From contig NZ_CABTWO010000002.1 of the NCBI RefSeq assembly GCF_902488535.1, positions 113,290 through 177,289 of the forward strand: a DNA stretch of 64,000 nucleotides, given 5' to 3'. Shown here piece after piece: positions 42,428 through 51,794 of the stretch. The number at the start of each line of letters is the position of its first letter. Positions within the stretch are counted from its first letter, which is position 1. Made by a program: the position numbers and the translations under genes. The stretch comes from an uncultured Mobiluncus sp. GTDB lineage: Bacteria > Actinomycetota > Actinomycetes > Actinomycetales > Actinomycetaceae. The notes under the pieces were generated by a model that worked only from the letters and a program-made list of their open reading frames with translations, did not search any database and was not told where the DNA came from.

Positions 42428-43339
42428 ATGTCCCCACGTCCCTCCCCAAGGGGTTACCCACCCGCGGGCACACCCAGGGGAGGGCGGCGCAAGGGTGGGG
42501 CCGTCCGCGCTCTTCTGGTGATCTTGGGGATAGCCTTGGTCGCGCTCGGTTTGGGCGGGGCCTTGGCTGCGGCGGGGATTCATTTTTTTGCCGATACTGA
42601 GCAACCGGCTGCACCAACGGCGACAGGACCGGCGGCTCCCACCCTTGACCTGTCTGGATTTGACCCCGGAAACATCATCACCGACAAGGTTTTTTATGAT
42701 TATCAATCCATGACCCAAGCGGACATAGAGAACTTTATCCGCGACAAGAACGCGGGGTGTGTGAGTCTCTCCACCCCCTGTCTGGCGGACTACACCGAGG
42801 ACACTATCGATGTTCCTGCTTCGCCCCGCTGCGAAGGCTATCAAGGGGCACCGGGAGAATCAGCAGCAACAATCATCTATAAAACCGCCCAGTCGTGCAA
42901 GATCAATCCTCAGGTGCTGCTGGTGTTGCTGCAAAAGGAACAGGGGTTGCTCACGGCCTCTGACTACAGTTTGTCCCCGCGCCACTACGAGGTGGCAACG
43001 GGGTTTGCCTGCCCCGATGGGGCGGATTGTGACCCGCAATATTTCGGTTTCGGAACCCAGGTTTACTACGCTGCGGCTCAGTTTCAGCGCTATCGGCAGA
43101 GCCCCGCGCAGTTCCCTTTCCACACCGGGGTAGCCAACAATATCCCCTACTCTCCCCTTGCGAGCTGCGGCTCGGCTCCGGTGATTCTGGCTAATCAGGC
43201 GACCACGGCGCTTTACAACTACACGCCTTATCAGCCAGATTCCGCTTTGCTGAGTGGGACACCCGGCGAATGCTCCAGCTACGGAAACGCGAATTTTTAC
43301 GGTATTTTCAAGACTTGGTTTGGGGATTCGCGTCGCTAA
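42428..43339 (+). CDS. Membrane-anchored protein with lysozyme-like domain (paralogue of 39729 product)
   Basis: 303 residues from the ATG at 42428, nine bases after GAGGTG. A Pro/Arg/Gly-rich cytoplasmic head, one membrane helix (LLVILGIALVALGLGGALAAAGI), then the same domain as in the first part of the 39729 product: GNIITDKVFYDYQSM, KINPQVLLVLLQKEQGLLTASDY, QYFGFGTQVYYAAAQFQRY and NATFYGIFKTWFG-like ending. No cell-wall-binding repeats. The conserved Glu in QKEQGLL and helical surroundings suggest a lysozyme/transglycosylase-like fold (inference). Confidence 0.72.
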   Translation: MSPRPSPRGYPPAGTPRGGRRKGGAVRALLVILGIALVALGLGGALAAAGIHFFADTEQPAAPTATGPAAPTLDLSGFDPGNIITDKVFYDYQSMTQADIENFIRDKNAGCVSLSTPCLADYTEDTIDVPASPRCEGYQGAPGESAATIIYKTAQSCKINPQVLLVLLQKEQGLLTASDYSLSPRHYEVATGFACPDGADCDPQYFGFGTQVYYAAAQFQRYRQSPAQFPFHTGVANNIPYSPLASCGSAPVILANQATTALYNYTPYQPDSALLSGTPGECSSYGNANFYGIFKTWFGDSRR

Positions 43340-43422
43340 ATAAGCCTATCAATGCAGTTAGTAAGCATTTATAAGCATTTTTACAGAGCCTTATTTGGCA
43401 CTAACTAACCAGGTAGAATTCC

Positions 43423-46400
43423 TTATTTTAGGGCTAGGATTTGCTTATTTATACGTTTGGCCGACACTTTTTCAACCGTGCCGAGTTGCTGGGCAAAGGT
43501 CTGTACCCGGTACTCCTCCAGCAGCCAACGCAGCTCCTGTAAACGGCGATGTGTCTCGGCGTTAAAGGGGCGCGCCTCCGCCGCTGTCACCGCCGTGTCA
43601 AAGGCCGCTGCAACTTCTGCGAATCGTTCAGCTAACTGGGCGTCACCTGCAGAGTTACGCCGAGCTTTGTCCAATCTTAAGGTGTCCGCCTGCAAGTAAC
43701 GAGCCAGCTGAGCCAGCCATTTGGCAGGTGTCCTCGCCAAGAAGTCACCGCCCACCAATTGGTTTACGTGGTTTACAATATCTGCTTTGGTGGCGGTGAG
43801 GTTAGAGCCGGTGGCCTCTCGCAACTGCTGCTCGAGTTCGCCTTGTACCTGCATCGTGGCAGCGACGGATTGCAGGATTGAATAGACCTGATCCTCAAAG
43901 CGGTCAATAGCCCATTCCTGCAGGTCAGTTAGGTTGGTATCGTCTGCTAGGAAATGCCCCTCCGCCTGGTATTCCTCCACCAATGCCCGACCCGCCGCGC
44001 TTTGCGCTGCGGCAATCAGGGCAGAAGTGGAGGGGTAGGGGGACGCGGCCAAAGCCGCTGCTTCCGCTCCTCGCCACCGGGTCGACACTCGCGTCTCCGA
44101 CAGGCACAGCGCTTGACTGAGTTGCTCAGCAAAATTTCTGGGCCGTTCGACTTTGGCTTTTTCGGCTTCCTGTTGCGCCCAGACTTTGCCTTGTTCCTGG
44201 GTGGTTTTCACAATCAGGCGGTCACGTAGAGCCTGAAAATCGTCTCCCAGCCCCAGGACTTTCCCACTGCGTCCCACAATCGCGAAGTGGTTTCGCTGGC
44301 TTTCCTCCAAAGCCGCGTGCATGGCGGCTAAGTCTGTCGCGCTCAGTTCGACTTGGCGCACCGCGGCTACGCTCTGGGTAAAGATTTCGTCAAAGTCGGG
44401 ACGATGATGGGGAGGCTCGTTTATAAACTGCTCAAATCGGGGCAGGATTTCGTCAACGCAGTTTGCCGCGGGTACCACGTACTTCCGCACGGATTTCGGC
44501 AGGGCTTTGACGCAGGCCAGCAGGTAATCACGCAGCGCTCCGGGAATCGGCCAATCGAAGCCCCGGGAGTCTAGAGACTCTAAGATTGCCTCATCGATGA
44601 TGATGGTGACCCCTTCTGGAAGGTCAACCGTGTCAATCTCACGTTCTTTGGTTTTGCGGGATTTTTTCCCTTTGTTGTGGGGCGAAACACGGTGATGAGC
44701 CGCTTCGGGGGTCGGTCCGCGTTTGCCCGAAAACGTGTAGGCCAGTGGCAGCAGGTGCTCACCCGCCGGCCAAAAATCAGGGAATTGGTCAGCATTTTCT
44801 CCGCTATCCGGCACCAATAGATCCCAGGGGTATTCCAACCAATCCGGGTGCTCAAGACGCTGGTTCTTCCACCACGCCTCGAAGGCGGCTCCTGAGGTAA
44901 CAGCGGGGTCAATGCGTGTTTCCAGCCAGTTCTCTAAAGAATAGGGATCGACTTCACCGGGAATCTGGCGCCGCCGCCGCGCTTCGGCAGCCATCTCTAG
45001 CCGGCGCTGATTCTCTTTCCTAAAGGGATAGACCGAACGCCATTCGCCGCGCACAATTCCGTGACGGATAAACAACTCCCGCGCCAGAGTCCGGGCCGGG
45101 GTCCCTTCCACCACCGTGTCTCGTAAAGATGCCAACGGGAGGGAACGATCCGCGCTGAGAACCATCCCGAACAGGCTGACGCGCTCGTGAATCATGGCGC
45201 ACCCAAAACGTGTGGACCAGTAGGGATCGAAATATGTTCGCGTCAACAGGTAACATCCCGCTTGTTCAATCCATTCGGGTTCCACCCGTGCCACTGTCCG
45301 GGCAAACAGTCGCGATGTTTCTACCAACTCAGCAGCCATGACCCAGTCGTAGTGTTTGCGGCTCAACCCCGAACCCGGCCACACCACGAATCGGGTTCCG
45401 TGTGCCCCGTGATATTCCCTTTTTGTCTCTGACCAGAACCCAATCTGGGTGAGCATCCCGCTCAAGATAGCTCGGTGCAGCCTCTCGACGTCAACCTGGT
45501 CAAGGTTTACTTCTTTGATTTCCCTAGTTTTTATCCCAACTTCGCGGCACATTCCGCGAAGTTCCGCCACCAGGTCAATCCACTCCCGCACCCGTAGGAA
45601 ATGCAGAAACTCGCGGCTGCACAACCGGCGAAATGCGCTGGAAGACAGGGTTTCAATCCGGTCTTGCAGGTAACTCCACAGTTTCAGATAACTTAAGAAA
45701 TCCGAACGCTCGTCTTCGAAACGGGCATGAGCGAGGTCGGCCTCCGCCCGGCGTTCGCTGGGTCTCTCCCGCACGTCTTGCATTGCCAACGCAGCTACGA
45801 TAACGACCGCGAGGTCAATAACTCCGAGCTGATCCGCTTCGATAAGGATGCGTGCCAAGCGCGGGTCGAGAGGGAACCGGGAAAGTTTGCGCCCCAGACG
45901 GGTCAGTCGAGCGGGCTTCTGGTGGGTATCCAACGCTCCCAGCTGGCTGAGTTCTGTCACCCCATCCGTAACAGAACGGGGCGAGGGCGGATCCAGGAAG
46001 GGGAAATCCGCAACTTCGCCCAAACCTAGAGCCGCCATCTGCAAAATCACCGCGGACAGGGAAGTCCGTTGAATTTCAGGCTCGGTGTAAGGGGGGCGAG
46101 ACAATAAATCAGCTTCGGAATACAGACGAATGCACACCCCTGGAGCCACCCGGCCGCAGCGCCCTTTTCGCTGATTGGCGGAGGCTTGCGAGATGGGTTC
46201 GATCGGCAGGCGCTGCACGCGAGTCTTGTTTGAATATCGGGAAATTCGTGCCACTCCGGGGTCAATCACGTAAACGATACCCGGTACGGTCAAGGACGTT
46301 TCGGCTACGTTCGTAGCGAGGACTACTCGCCGGTAAGGATGCGGGGCAAACACCCGCTTTTGTTCCGCCTCGCTGAGCCGTGAATACAGCGGCAACACTT

Positions 46401-47256
46401 CCACAGCTCCCGGAACTGAGGTCCGCTGACCGGGAGCCACGTAACGGCGCCTCAAGTGTCCCTGCAGTGCCTGGGCTGTATCGCGAATATCACGCTCGCC
46501 AGCCAGGAAAACCAAAATGTCTCCGGGTCCTTCCCGGCATAGTTCATCCACCGCCCGCAAAATGCCGGTGACTTGGTCAATCTCGCCGGTTTCTGCCCTC
46601 GAGAGGTCCTCTTCGGCGTCGTCGGACGTGAACTCCCCCGAACTTTCGTCATCCACGTCAACCAAGGGGCGATACCTGACCTCTACCGGATACGTTCGGC
46701 CCGCGACTTCAATAATGGGAGTATCGGGTCCAAAAGCCGTGGCGAAACGTTCGGAATCAATGGTGGCGGAAGTAATAATCACCAGCAGGTCAGGGCGTTT
46801 CACCACCAGACGCTGCAAATAGCCCAGGATAAAGTCAATGTTCAAAGACCTTTCGTGAGCTTCGTCAATGATCAGCGCATCGTATTGTTTCAGCAGCGGA
46901 TCATGGCTGATTTCGGCCAGCAAAATCCCGTCGGTCATCAGTTTGATCTGCGTCTCAGGACCCAAAGTTTGGCGAAACCGCACCTGGTAACCAACCGTGG
47001 AACCTAGTGACTGACCCAGTTCGGAGGCGATTCGCGAGGCGACGGTCCGGGCCGCCAGACGACGCGGCTGGGTGTGGCCAATCATCCCTCGCGTGCCCCG
47101 GCCCACTTCCAGGCACATTTTCGGCAGCTGCGTGGTCTTTCCGCTTCCGGTGGCTCCGCTGATAACGACAACTTGATGCTGACGCAGGGCAGCCAGAATC
47201 TGCGGTCGTGCCACGCTGAGGGGCAAGTCGGAGGGATAGGACAACTCTAGGGACAT
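43423..47256 (-). CDS. hrpA: ATP-dependent RNA helicase HrpA
   Basis: 1277 residues. DEAH-box helicase; HrpA resolves stalled or colliding ribosomes in E. coli. Motif I GATGSGKTTQLPK, motif II LIIDEAHERSLN, motif III TSATID, motif V LATNVAETSLTVPGI and motif VI QRKGRCGRVAPG are intact, followed by HA2, OB-fold and the long DUF3418 C-terminal domain. Full length for the family. An acidic insert (VDVDDESSGEFTSDDAEEDL) lies between motifs III and IV. Single gene; divergent from the next. Confidence 0.96.
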   Translation of the reverse strand: MSLELSYPSDLPLSVARPQILAALRQHQVVVISGATGSGKTTQLPKMCLEVGRGTRGMIGHTQPRRLAARTVASRIASELGQSLGSTVGYQVRFRQTLGPETQIKLMTDGILLAEISHDPLLKQYDALIIDEAHERSLNIDFILGYLQRLVVKRPDLLVIITSATIDSERFATAFGPDTPIIEVAGRTYPVEVRYRPLVDVDDESSGEFTSDDAEEDLSRAETGEIDQVTGILRAVDELCREGPGDILVFLAGERDIRDTAQALQGHLRRRYVAPGQRTSVPGAVEVLPLYSRLSEAEQKRVFAPHPYRRVVLATNVAETSLTVPGIVYVIDPGVARISRYSNKTRVQRLPIEPISQASANQRKGRCGRVAPGVCIRLYSEADLLSRPPYTEPEIQRTSLSAVILQMAALGLGEVADFPFLDPPSPRSVTDGVTELSQLGALDTHQKPARLTRLGRKLSRFPLDPRLARILIEADQLGVIDLAVVIVAALAMQDVRERPSERRAEADLAHARFEDERSDFLSYLKLWSYLQDRIETLSSSAFRRLCSREFLHFLRVREWIDLVAELRGMCREVGIKTREIKEVNLDQVDVERLHRAILSGMLTQIGFWSETKREYHGAHGTRFVVWPGSGLSRKHYDWVMAAELVETSRLFARTVARVEPEWIEQAGCYLLTRTYFDPYWSTRFGCAMIHERVSLFGMVLSADRSLPLASLRDTVVEGTPARTLARELFIRHGIVRGEWRSVYPFRKENQRRLEMAAEARRRRQIPGEVDPYSLENWLETRIDPAVTSGAAFEAWWKNQRLEHPDWLEYPWDLLVPDSGENADQFPDFWPAGEHLLPLAYTFSGKRGPTPEAAHHRVSPHNKGKKSRKTKEREIDTVDLPEGVTIIIDEAILESLDSRGFDWPIPGALRDYLLACVKALPKSVRKYVVPAANCVDEILPRFEQFINEPPHHRPDFDEIFTQSVAAVRQVELSATDLAAMHAALEESQRNHFAIVGRSGKVLGLGDDFQALRDRLIVKTTQEQGKVWAQQEAEKAKVERPRNFAEQLSQALCLSETRVSTRWRGAEAAALAASPYPSTSALIAAAQSAAGRALVEEYQAEGHFLADDTNLTDLQEWAIDRFEDQVYSILQSVAATMQVQGELEQQLREATGSNLTATKADIVNHVNQLVGGDFLARTPAKWLAQLARYLQADTLRLDKARRNSAGDAQLAERFAEVAAAFDTAVTAAEARPFNAETHRRLQELRWLLEEYRVQTFAQQLGTVEKVSAKRINKQILALK

Positions 47257-47356
47257 AACCCACCTATTTTAGGCAAGGATGGCTCAAACTTCACCTGTCA
47301 GCGGGTAAACTCGCCGGGATGCTCCCACCAGCCCGTGAATGCGAGAGAATAGGGGC

Positions 47357-48322
47357 GTGAATAACTCGACGCCGAATCTGCCCCCGGAGCCGACCGATGC
47401 CGCCAGTTTGCCTTCGAGGCCCGCTGCGACATCGGATTTTTCCCCGTTCCTCCCGGTTCAGGTGCCCATTTTGCCGTGGAAAAACACGAAACTTTTGAGC
47501 CAAGCCCTGGGCGACACAGTCTATGTCAACTCCGCTTTTGCCACGGCCTTGCGCTTGGAGCTGCAGCTCGGCGTGCCCGCCCAGCGCGGAGAAATCGGGG
47601 TGAGGATTCCGGTTGCTGATCCGGATTCATGGTCTGAATTTTTTTGTCTGGGAGACGCTTCCCCCCAGCTGGGCAGGGCTTTGCGTGCCGAAGTCAGTGC
47701 TCGGGAAGTGCTGGAAAATTCCCGCGCATTCTCTCAACTGGTGTCATGCTTGGCGGATAATGGCTGGTACGGCATCGAGATTGAGGTTCCGGGAGAGAAC
47801 CTCGATTCGCGATTGATACAGGTGGCCCGTCATACCACCGACGCGGGCCTGCATCCAGCTTTAAGTGTTTTGCCCGGAACACTGCATTCCCAAAACCATG
47901 GGATTATGAGTGCTTTTGAAACAATTTCGTTGGACCTTCTCAATGGCTACCAGCCCCGGCGTGAACAGTTGAAGTATCTGGCAACTCAACGCGTGGTGGG
48001 CAAAATCATTGACGCGAAAGGTCGCGAGAGAACGAACTTGGAAGCCGCTTTAGAGACCCTGGTGTTGATGCGGGCTCAATTAGACATCCATTCGGAAGTT
48101 GCCGTGGGGATTGCGGGAGATTTTGGTTTGGAGTCCCTCACGCTGCCGCTGCGCGAGGACTTGGATTTCGTGGCCAAAACGCGCTTAGCGGGGGCTCCGG
48201 AAAAGATTTTTGAAGCCCTGGATTTGGCTAACGCGCTGACTCAGGGCAAGACCACGGTGGCTTCCGCTTTCGTGGCGGACGTACTGTCCCGGTCTGGCAA
48301 AGCCACGTCCCTTCCGGTCTAG
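47357..48322 (+). CDS. Hypothetical protein, possibly TIM-barrel
   Basis: About 321 residues from a GTG at 47357 with GAGAG upstream; an ATG at 47339 is an alternative. No signal or membrane segment. Alternating strands and helices (NGWYGIEIEVPGENLDSRLIQVARHTTDAGLHPALSVLPG) and a later SEVAVGIAGDFGLESL suggest a beta/alpha barrel. I do not recognise the family. Confidence 0.62.
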   Translation: MNNSTPNLPPEPTDAASLPSRPAATSDFSPFLPVQVPILPWKNTKLLSQALGDTVYVNSAFATALRLELQLGVPAQRGEIGVRIPVADPDSWSEFFCLGDASPQLGRALRAEVSAREVLENSRAFSQLVSCLADNGWYGIEIEVPGENLDSRLIQVARHTTDAGLHPALSVLPGTLHSQNHGIMSAFETISLDLLNGYQPRREQLKYLATQRVVGKIIDAKGRERTNLEAALETLVLMRAQLDIHSEVAVGIAGDFGLESLTLPLREDLDFVAKTRLAGAPEKIFEALDLANALTQGKTTVASAFVADVLSRSGKATSLPV

Positions 48323-48385
48323 CTTTGGCGCTAAAGGCCGGCAAACAGTAGAATTGTCACGCAGAGTTTTTCGGAGGTGCGTGCA

Positions 48386-48769
48386 ATGTCTGAAGGCAAG
48401 TGGCTGTTTCTGGCTGGTTTGGGGGCCGGAGCCGCATTGGCCTTGCGGATGAGTGAAAAGCAAATTAGCAGCGTAAAGGGGTTTGCGGCAAAAATTGCTA
48501 ATTCGGAAAGCGTCACTGATGCCCGCAGGGTGACCGCCGAAAAGTTGAACGATGTCTTGCGCACACAGGGGGCTAAGCTCGTCGATAAGTTGGCTGAGAA
48601 CCTAAAGAGCCAGTTGAACGCAGGGGGCGGTGCCGCTTGGGCGGGCTTTGCTAATGCCGAGGGAGCTGGGGACAACCCTCCTGAATCGTCAACCACATCA
48701 ACCGATAAAGACGGTGTTACCCGCGATAAAGACGGTCACATTATTATTGATGGAAAAATTGTCGACTAA
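48386..48769 (+). CDS. Small hypothetical protein with N-terminal hydrophobic helix
   Basis: 127 residues from the ATG at 48386 (CGGAGGTG upstream). The N terminus (KWLFLAGLGAGAALALRMSE) could be a membrane anchor. A helical middle (VTDARRVTAEKLNDVLRTQGAKLVDKLAENLKSQL) and an acidic Asp/Lys/Gly tail follow. Style recalls YtxH-like stress proteins, but the match is weak. Confidence 0.6.
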   Translation: MSEGKWLFLAGLGAGAALALRMSEKQISSVKGFAAKIANSESVTDARRVTAEKLNDVLRTQGAKLVDKLAENLKSQLNAGGGAAWAGFANAEGAGDNPPESSTTSTDKDGVTRDKDGHIIIDGKIVD

Positions 48770-48799
48770 GCCGAACCGGTCGAGAGGTTACCACAGTAG

Positions 48800-50050
48800 A
48801 TGAACTCACAGAACCTCGCCGAACCCACACCGGAACAAATTAAACGCTGGCGGCGCTATCTCGCCGAGGAACGTGACGAAGCCAAGATTTACCGTGCTAT
48901 CGCTAAAAAACGCCACGGCATGAATCGCGAAATTCTGTTGGAACTGGCCGATGCCGAAAAACGTCATGAGGATTACTGGTTGGCGCACCTCGGCACTCAC
49001 GCAGAGCCGGCTCCACACAGCCCCTGGTATGTTCGGCTGCTGCAGGGGCTAGCAATCAAGATAGGCTCGATTTTCGTCTTGGCGATGATGCAGCGCTCCG
49101 AAGAACGCGGCACCTACGATGTTGATGCCGACGCCACCCCGCAGATGGCGGCGGATGAGCACCTGCATTCCGAGGTAGTGCGGGCTTTGGCAGCCCGCTC
49201 TCGCGCCCGGTTTTCGGGACGAGCCCGAGCCATGGTTTTCGGGATCAACGATGGTTTGGTTTCCAATCTCGCTCTCGTGGCAGGCATTGCGGGTACCGGC
49301 GTTGCGCCGTCAATAGTCTTGGTCACCGGATTGACCGGATTGGTGGCCGGAGCCCTGTCGATGGGTGCGGGAGAATACATTTCCATCACGTCTCAACGCG
49401 AGCTGTTGGAATCTTCACGACCCAACCCCGATGTGAAACAGCGTCTGCCTATGTTGGATCGCGCCGCTAATGAACTGAAACTCCTGTTCATGGCTCGGGG
49501 TGAGAAGCCTGAAGAGGCAGCCGCGCACGCGGTTTTGGCCTTGGAAGCCATTGATGCACAACTGCAGTCACGTACGCTGTCTAAAGAGGTTTCGCCCGAC
49601 CAGCCACAGGACTCCTGCCCGGGCGAGACCCCGGACGAAAAAAATGGGCCAGGGGACGATGCCACCCTCCCTTCTGCGTCAAGAATGTCAACTGAAGAAT
49701 CCAGAAAACAAGCCGGTAATCCGTTCGCCTTAGCGTCTGAGGACACTCCCTCTGGCGAGCTGGAGGCGATTGGCTCCGGGTCTCAGGCGGCCGTGTCCTC
49801 TTTTCTGGCTTTCACCCTGGGTGCGTTCGTTCCCCTAATCCCTTTCCTCCTGGGACTCAGCGGAACTCTTGCTATTAGCGTCGCGGTCGTCCTGGTCGGA
49901 CTGATGTTGTTGATGATTGGAGGAACCATCGGTATTCTGTCAGGTAAACCGCCGTTTTTCCGAGCCTTGCGGCAAGCCGCTATCGGTATTGGTGCTGCCG
50001 TCGTCACTTACCTATTGGGTCTCGCCGCCGGGGGGGCATTTTCCCTGTAA
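48800..50050 (+). CDS. VIT1/CCC1-family iron/manganese transporter with rubrerythrin-like head
   Basis: 416 residues. N-terminal ferritin-like helices (EERDEAKIYRAIAKKRHG...ELADAEKRHEDYW) carry the ExxH-type metal ligands. The transporter domain has FSGRARAMVFGINDGLVSNLALVAGIAGT and GALSMGAGEYISI. Three C-terminal helices complete five membrane segments. Exports divalent iron or manganese. A poorly conserved hydrophilic insert of about 65 residues (Pro, Glu, Ser, Asp rich, about 265-330) sits in the cytoplasmic metal-binding region. Confidence 0.88.
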   Translation: MNSQNLAEPTPEQIKRWRRYLAEERDEAKIYRAIAKKRHGMNREILLELADAEKRHEDYWLAHLGTHAEPAPHSPWYVRLLQGLAIKIGSIFVLAMMQRSEERGTYDVDADATPQMAADEHLHSEVVRALAARSRARFSGRARAMVFGINDGLVSNLALVAGIAGTGVAPSIVLVTGLTGLVAGALSMGAGEYISITSQRELLESSRPNPDVKQRLPMLDRAANELKLLFMARGEKPEEAAAHAVLALEAIDAQLQSRTLSKEVSPDQPQDSCPGETPDEKNGPGDDATLPSASRMSTEESRKQAGNPFALASEDTPSGELEAIGSGSQAAVSSFLAFTLGAFVPLIPFLLGLSGTLAISVAVVLVGLMLLMIGGTIGILSGKPPFFRALRQAAIGIGAAVVTYLLGLAAGGAFSL

Positions 50051-50184
50051 AAATCCCCCGGCAACAACGGTCTTCTCGTCCTGCCCTGCCACAAAACACG
50101 CAGGTTACCAATGAAACCGCCATGATTTGCACCTCTGGCGATTTTTCGGGGAAAGTTTCGCTTTGCCTCAGGTAAAATGCTCAC

Positions 50185-51048
50185 GTGCTGAGTGCTATAT
50201 TCTCTTTCGATACCGGCCTGTTTTCCACAACTATTCCGGCAGCGGCACCAGTTTCTTTCAACGACCTTTTACCTCAGGTGTTTAGGATTCTCGACATTAC
50301 CGGCGTTTTCCTCAACGGCATCCTCGGCGGCAGGCTGGCTCGTCAAAAACGTTTCGACCTGGTCGGTTTCGGGGTTTTGGCGGTCGTTTCCGCTTTGGGA
50401 GGCGGCATAATTCGCGACATCATGCTGAACAACGCGCCACCTGTAGCCCTGACCGACAAATTTTATTTGACTATGGCTTTGGCTGGGGCGTTGGTCGCCG
50501 GACTGTGGAAGTTTGACGGCAAATGGTCGCGGCGCACTCTCATTTTATTCGATGCCCTGGTGCTGGGAATCTGGGCTGGCACAGGTACTCAAAAGGCTCT
50601 GAGCTTGGGATTCGATGTGATTCCGTCCATCTTAATGGGTGTCGTCACCGCTATCGGCGGGGGGATGGTACGCGATATCGCCGCGGGCAATGTGCCGATG
50701 GTTTTCGGCGGAAGCAGTCTCTATGCCATTCCGGCCATCCTTGCGGCATGTGCCGATGCTTCTTTCTATAAACTCGGATACCCCCTGACCGGTATGGTGG
50801 CGGCGGCTCTCATCGGTTCGACCCTCACCATTTTGGCTTCGTGGCGTCGCTGGGTTCTGCCCGAAACTCACGACTGGACGATTTCGATGACTCACCAGCA
50901 GTGGAAATCAGCGCAGCGGGCCCGCCGAATCGCCCGCGGGGATTATCCAGATGCTAAGACAAAGAAGCTGTGGAAAAACCAGTTTTCCACAGGTAAAACC
51001 AACAAGGATGGCGAAACCGAAGACTCCGGTACCACACTTGAGAAGTGA
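50185..51048 (+). CDS. TRIC-type cation channel family protein (YicG/UPF0126)
   Basis: 287 residues from a GTG. Seven membrane segments in two inverted repeats with the glycine-rich KxG-like motifs GGGIIRDIMLNNAPP and GGGMVRDIAAGNVPMVFGGSSLY. Bacterial TRIC proteins are trimeric potassium-conducting channels. A cytoplasmic basic tail of about 70 residues is added. The stop overlaps the next start by four bases. Confidence 0.9.
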   Translation: MLSAIFSFDTGLFSTTIPAAAPVSFNDLLPQVFRILDITGVFLNGILGGRLARQKRFDLVGFGVLAVVSALGGGIIRDIMLNNAPPVALTDKFYLTMALAGALVAGLWKFDGKWSRRTLILFDALVLGIWAGTGTQKALSLGFDVIPSILMGVVTAIGGGMVRDIAAGNVPMVFGGSSLYAIPAILAACADASFYKLGYPLTGMVAAALIGSTLTILASWRRWVLPETHDWTISMTHQQWKSAQRARRIARGDYPDAKTKKLWKNQFSTGKTNKDGETEDSGTTLEK

Positions 51049-51773
51049 GCGGTTCACTTAACTTCGAGACATCCACCCCGGTGCGCCGAGCCAGTATCGG
51101 CGATGTTGTCTTGGTTGGCTGCGCGGCACTGGTGTGGTGGGCGCTATGGCCTGGCGCGGGGCCTAATCTGGCGAATTTTCCGACCCCCGGCCTCCACTGC
51201 CCCGCCGGTTCCGCCAGCGCGAAAGTCGGCGGTTCCCTGAGGCAACTGTGTGCCCTGACGGTTCGTAAAGATGCTGGACCTAGTGGGTATCAGCGCGATA
51301 TGTTCGGAGCGGGATGGATGGACCGCGACGGAAACGGCTGCGATACCAGGGCGGAAATTTTGGCTCGGGACTTTCAGTCCCCGCGTTTTGCAAACAGTGC
51401 TAAGCCGTGCCGGCTGACCGGGGGAATCTTTCACGATCCTTACACCGGCAAAACCATGCAATTTGAGACAGCGCCGGGACGTAAAGTCCAGATTGACCAC
51501 GTAGTGGCGTTGGGTAATGCGTGGAAGTCCGGGGCTTGGGCCTGGACGAAAGCACAGCGGGAGGCCTACGCAAACGACCCGAGCGTGCTTCTGGCGGCAG
51601 ACGGACCGGCGAACCAACAGAAATCCGACGCCTCCGCCGATGCCTGGATGCCTCCGAACCGCAACTTCCGTTGTGCCTACGCCCGCCAGCAAATCGACAT
51701 CAAGTACCGGTGGAACCTGACGATCACCGCCGCGGAAAAGACCGCGCTACTTTCTGCCCTAGCCAAATGCTAG
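51045..51773 (+). CDS. Secreted or membrane-anchored HNH nuclease (GmrSD/DUF1524 type)
   Basis: 242 residues from a GTG coupled to the TRIC gene. One N-terminal hydrophobic segment (IGDVVLVGCAALVWWALWPGAG) is followed by the extracellular nuclease domain: MDRDGNGCDTRAEILARDF, then the His-metal motif VQIDHVVALGNAWKSGAWAW, then NQQKSDASADAWMPPNRNFRCAYARQQIDIKY. The DHVVAL and N..KSD elements are the catalytic core of this family, common as exported DNases in actinobacteria. Four cysteines may form disulfides. Confidence 0.85.
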   Translation: MSGSLNFETSTPVRRASIGDVVLVGCAALVWWALWPGAGPNLANFPTPGLHCPAGSASAKVGGSLRQLCALTVRKDAGPSGYQRDMFGAGWMDRDGNGCDTRAEILARDFQSPRFANSAKPCRLTGGIFHDPYTGKTMQFETAPGRKVQIDHVVALGNAWKSGAWAWTKAQREAYANDPSVLLAADGPANQQKSDASADAWMPPNRNFRCAYARQQIDIKYRWNLTITAAEKTALLSALAKC

Positions 51774-51794
51774 GCAAGCCTGGCGCAATCCGCC

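Noticed and set aside
42324..42617. 98-residue N-terminal extension of the P-loop kinase
   Set aside because: Pro/Arg-rich antisense of the neighbouring gene start; the kinase fold begins at the ATG 42323.
43340..43422. Terminator between the paralogue gene and hrpA
   Set aside because: AT-rich with small repeats (AAGCATTT twice) but no convincing stem with U-run.
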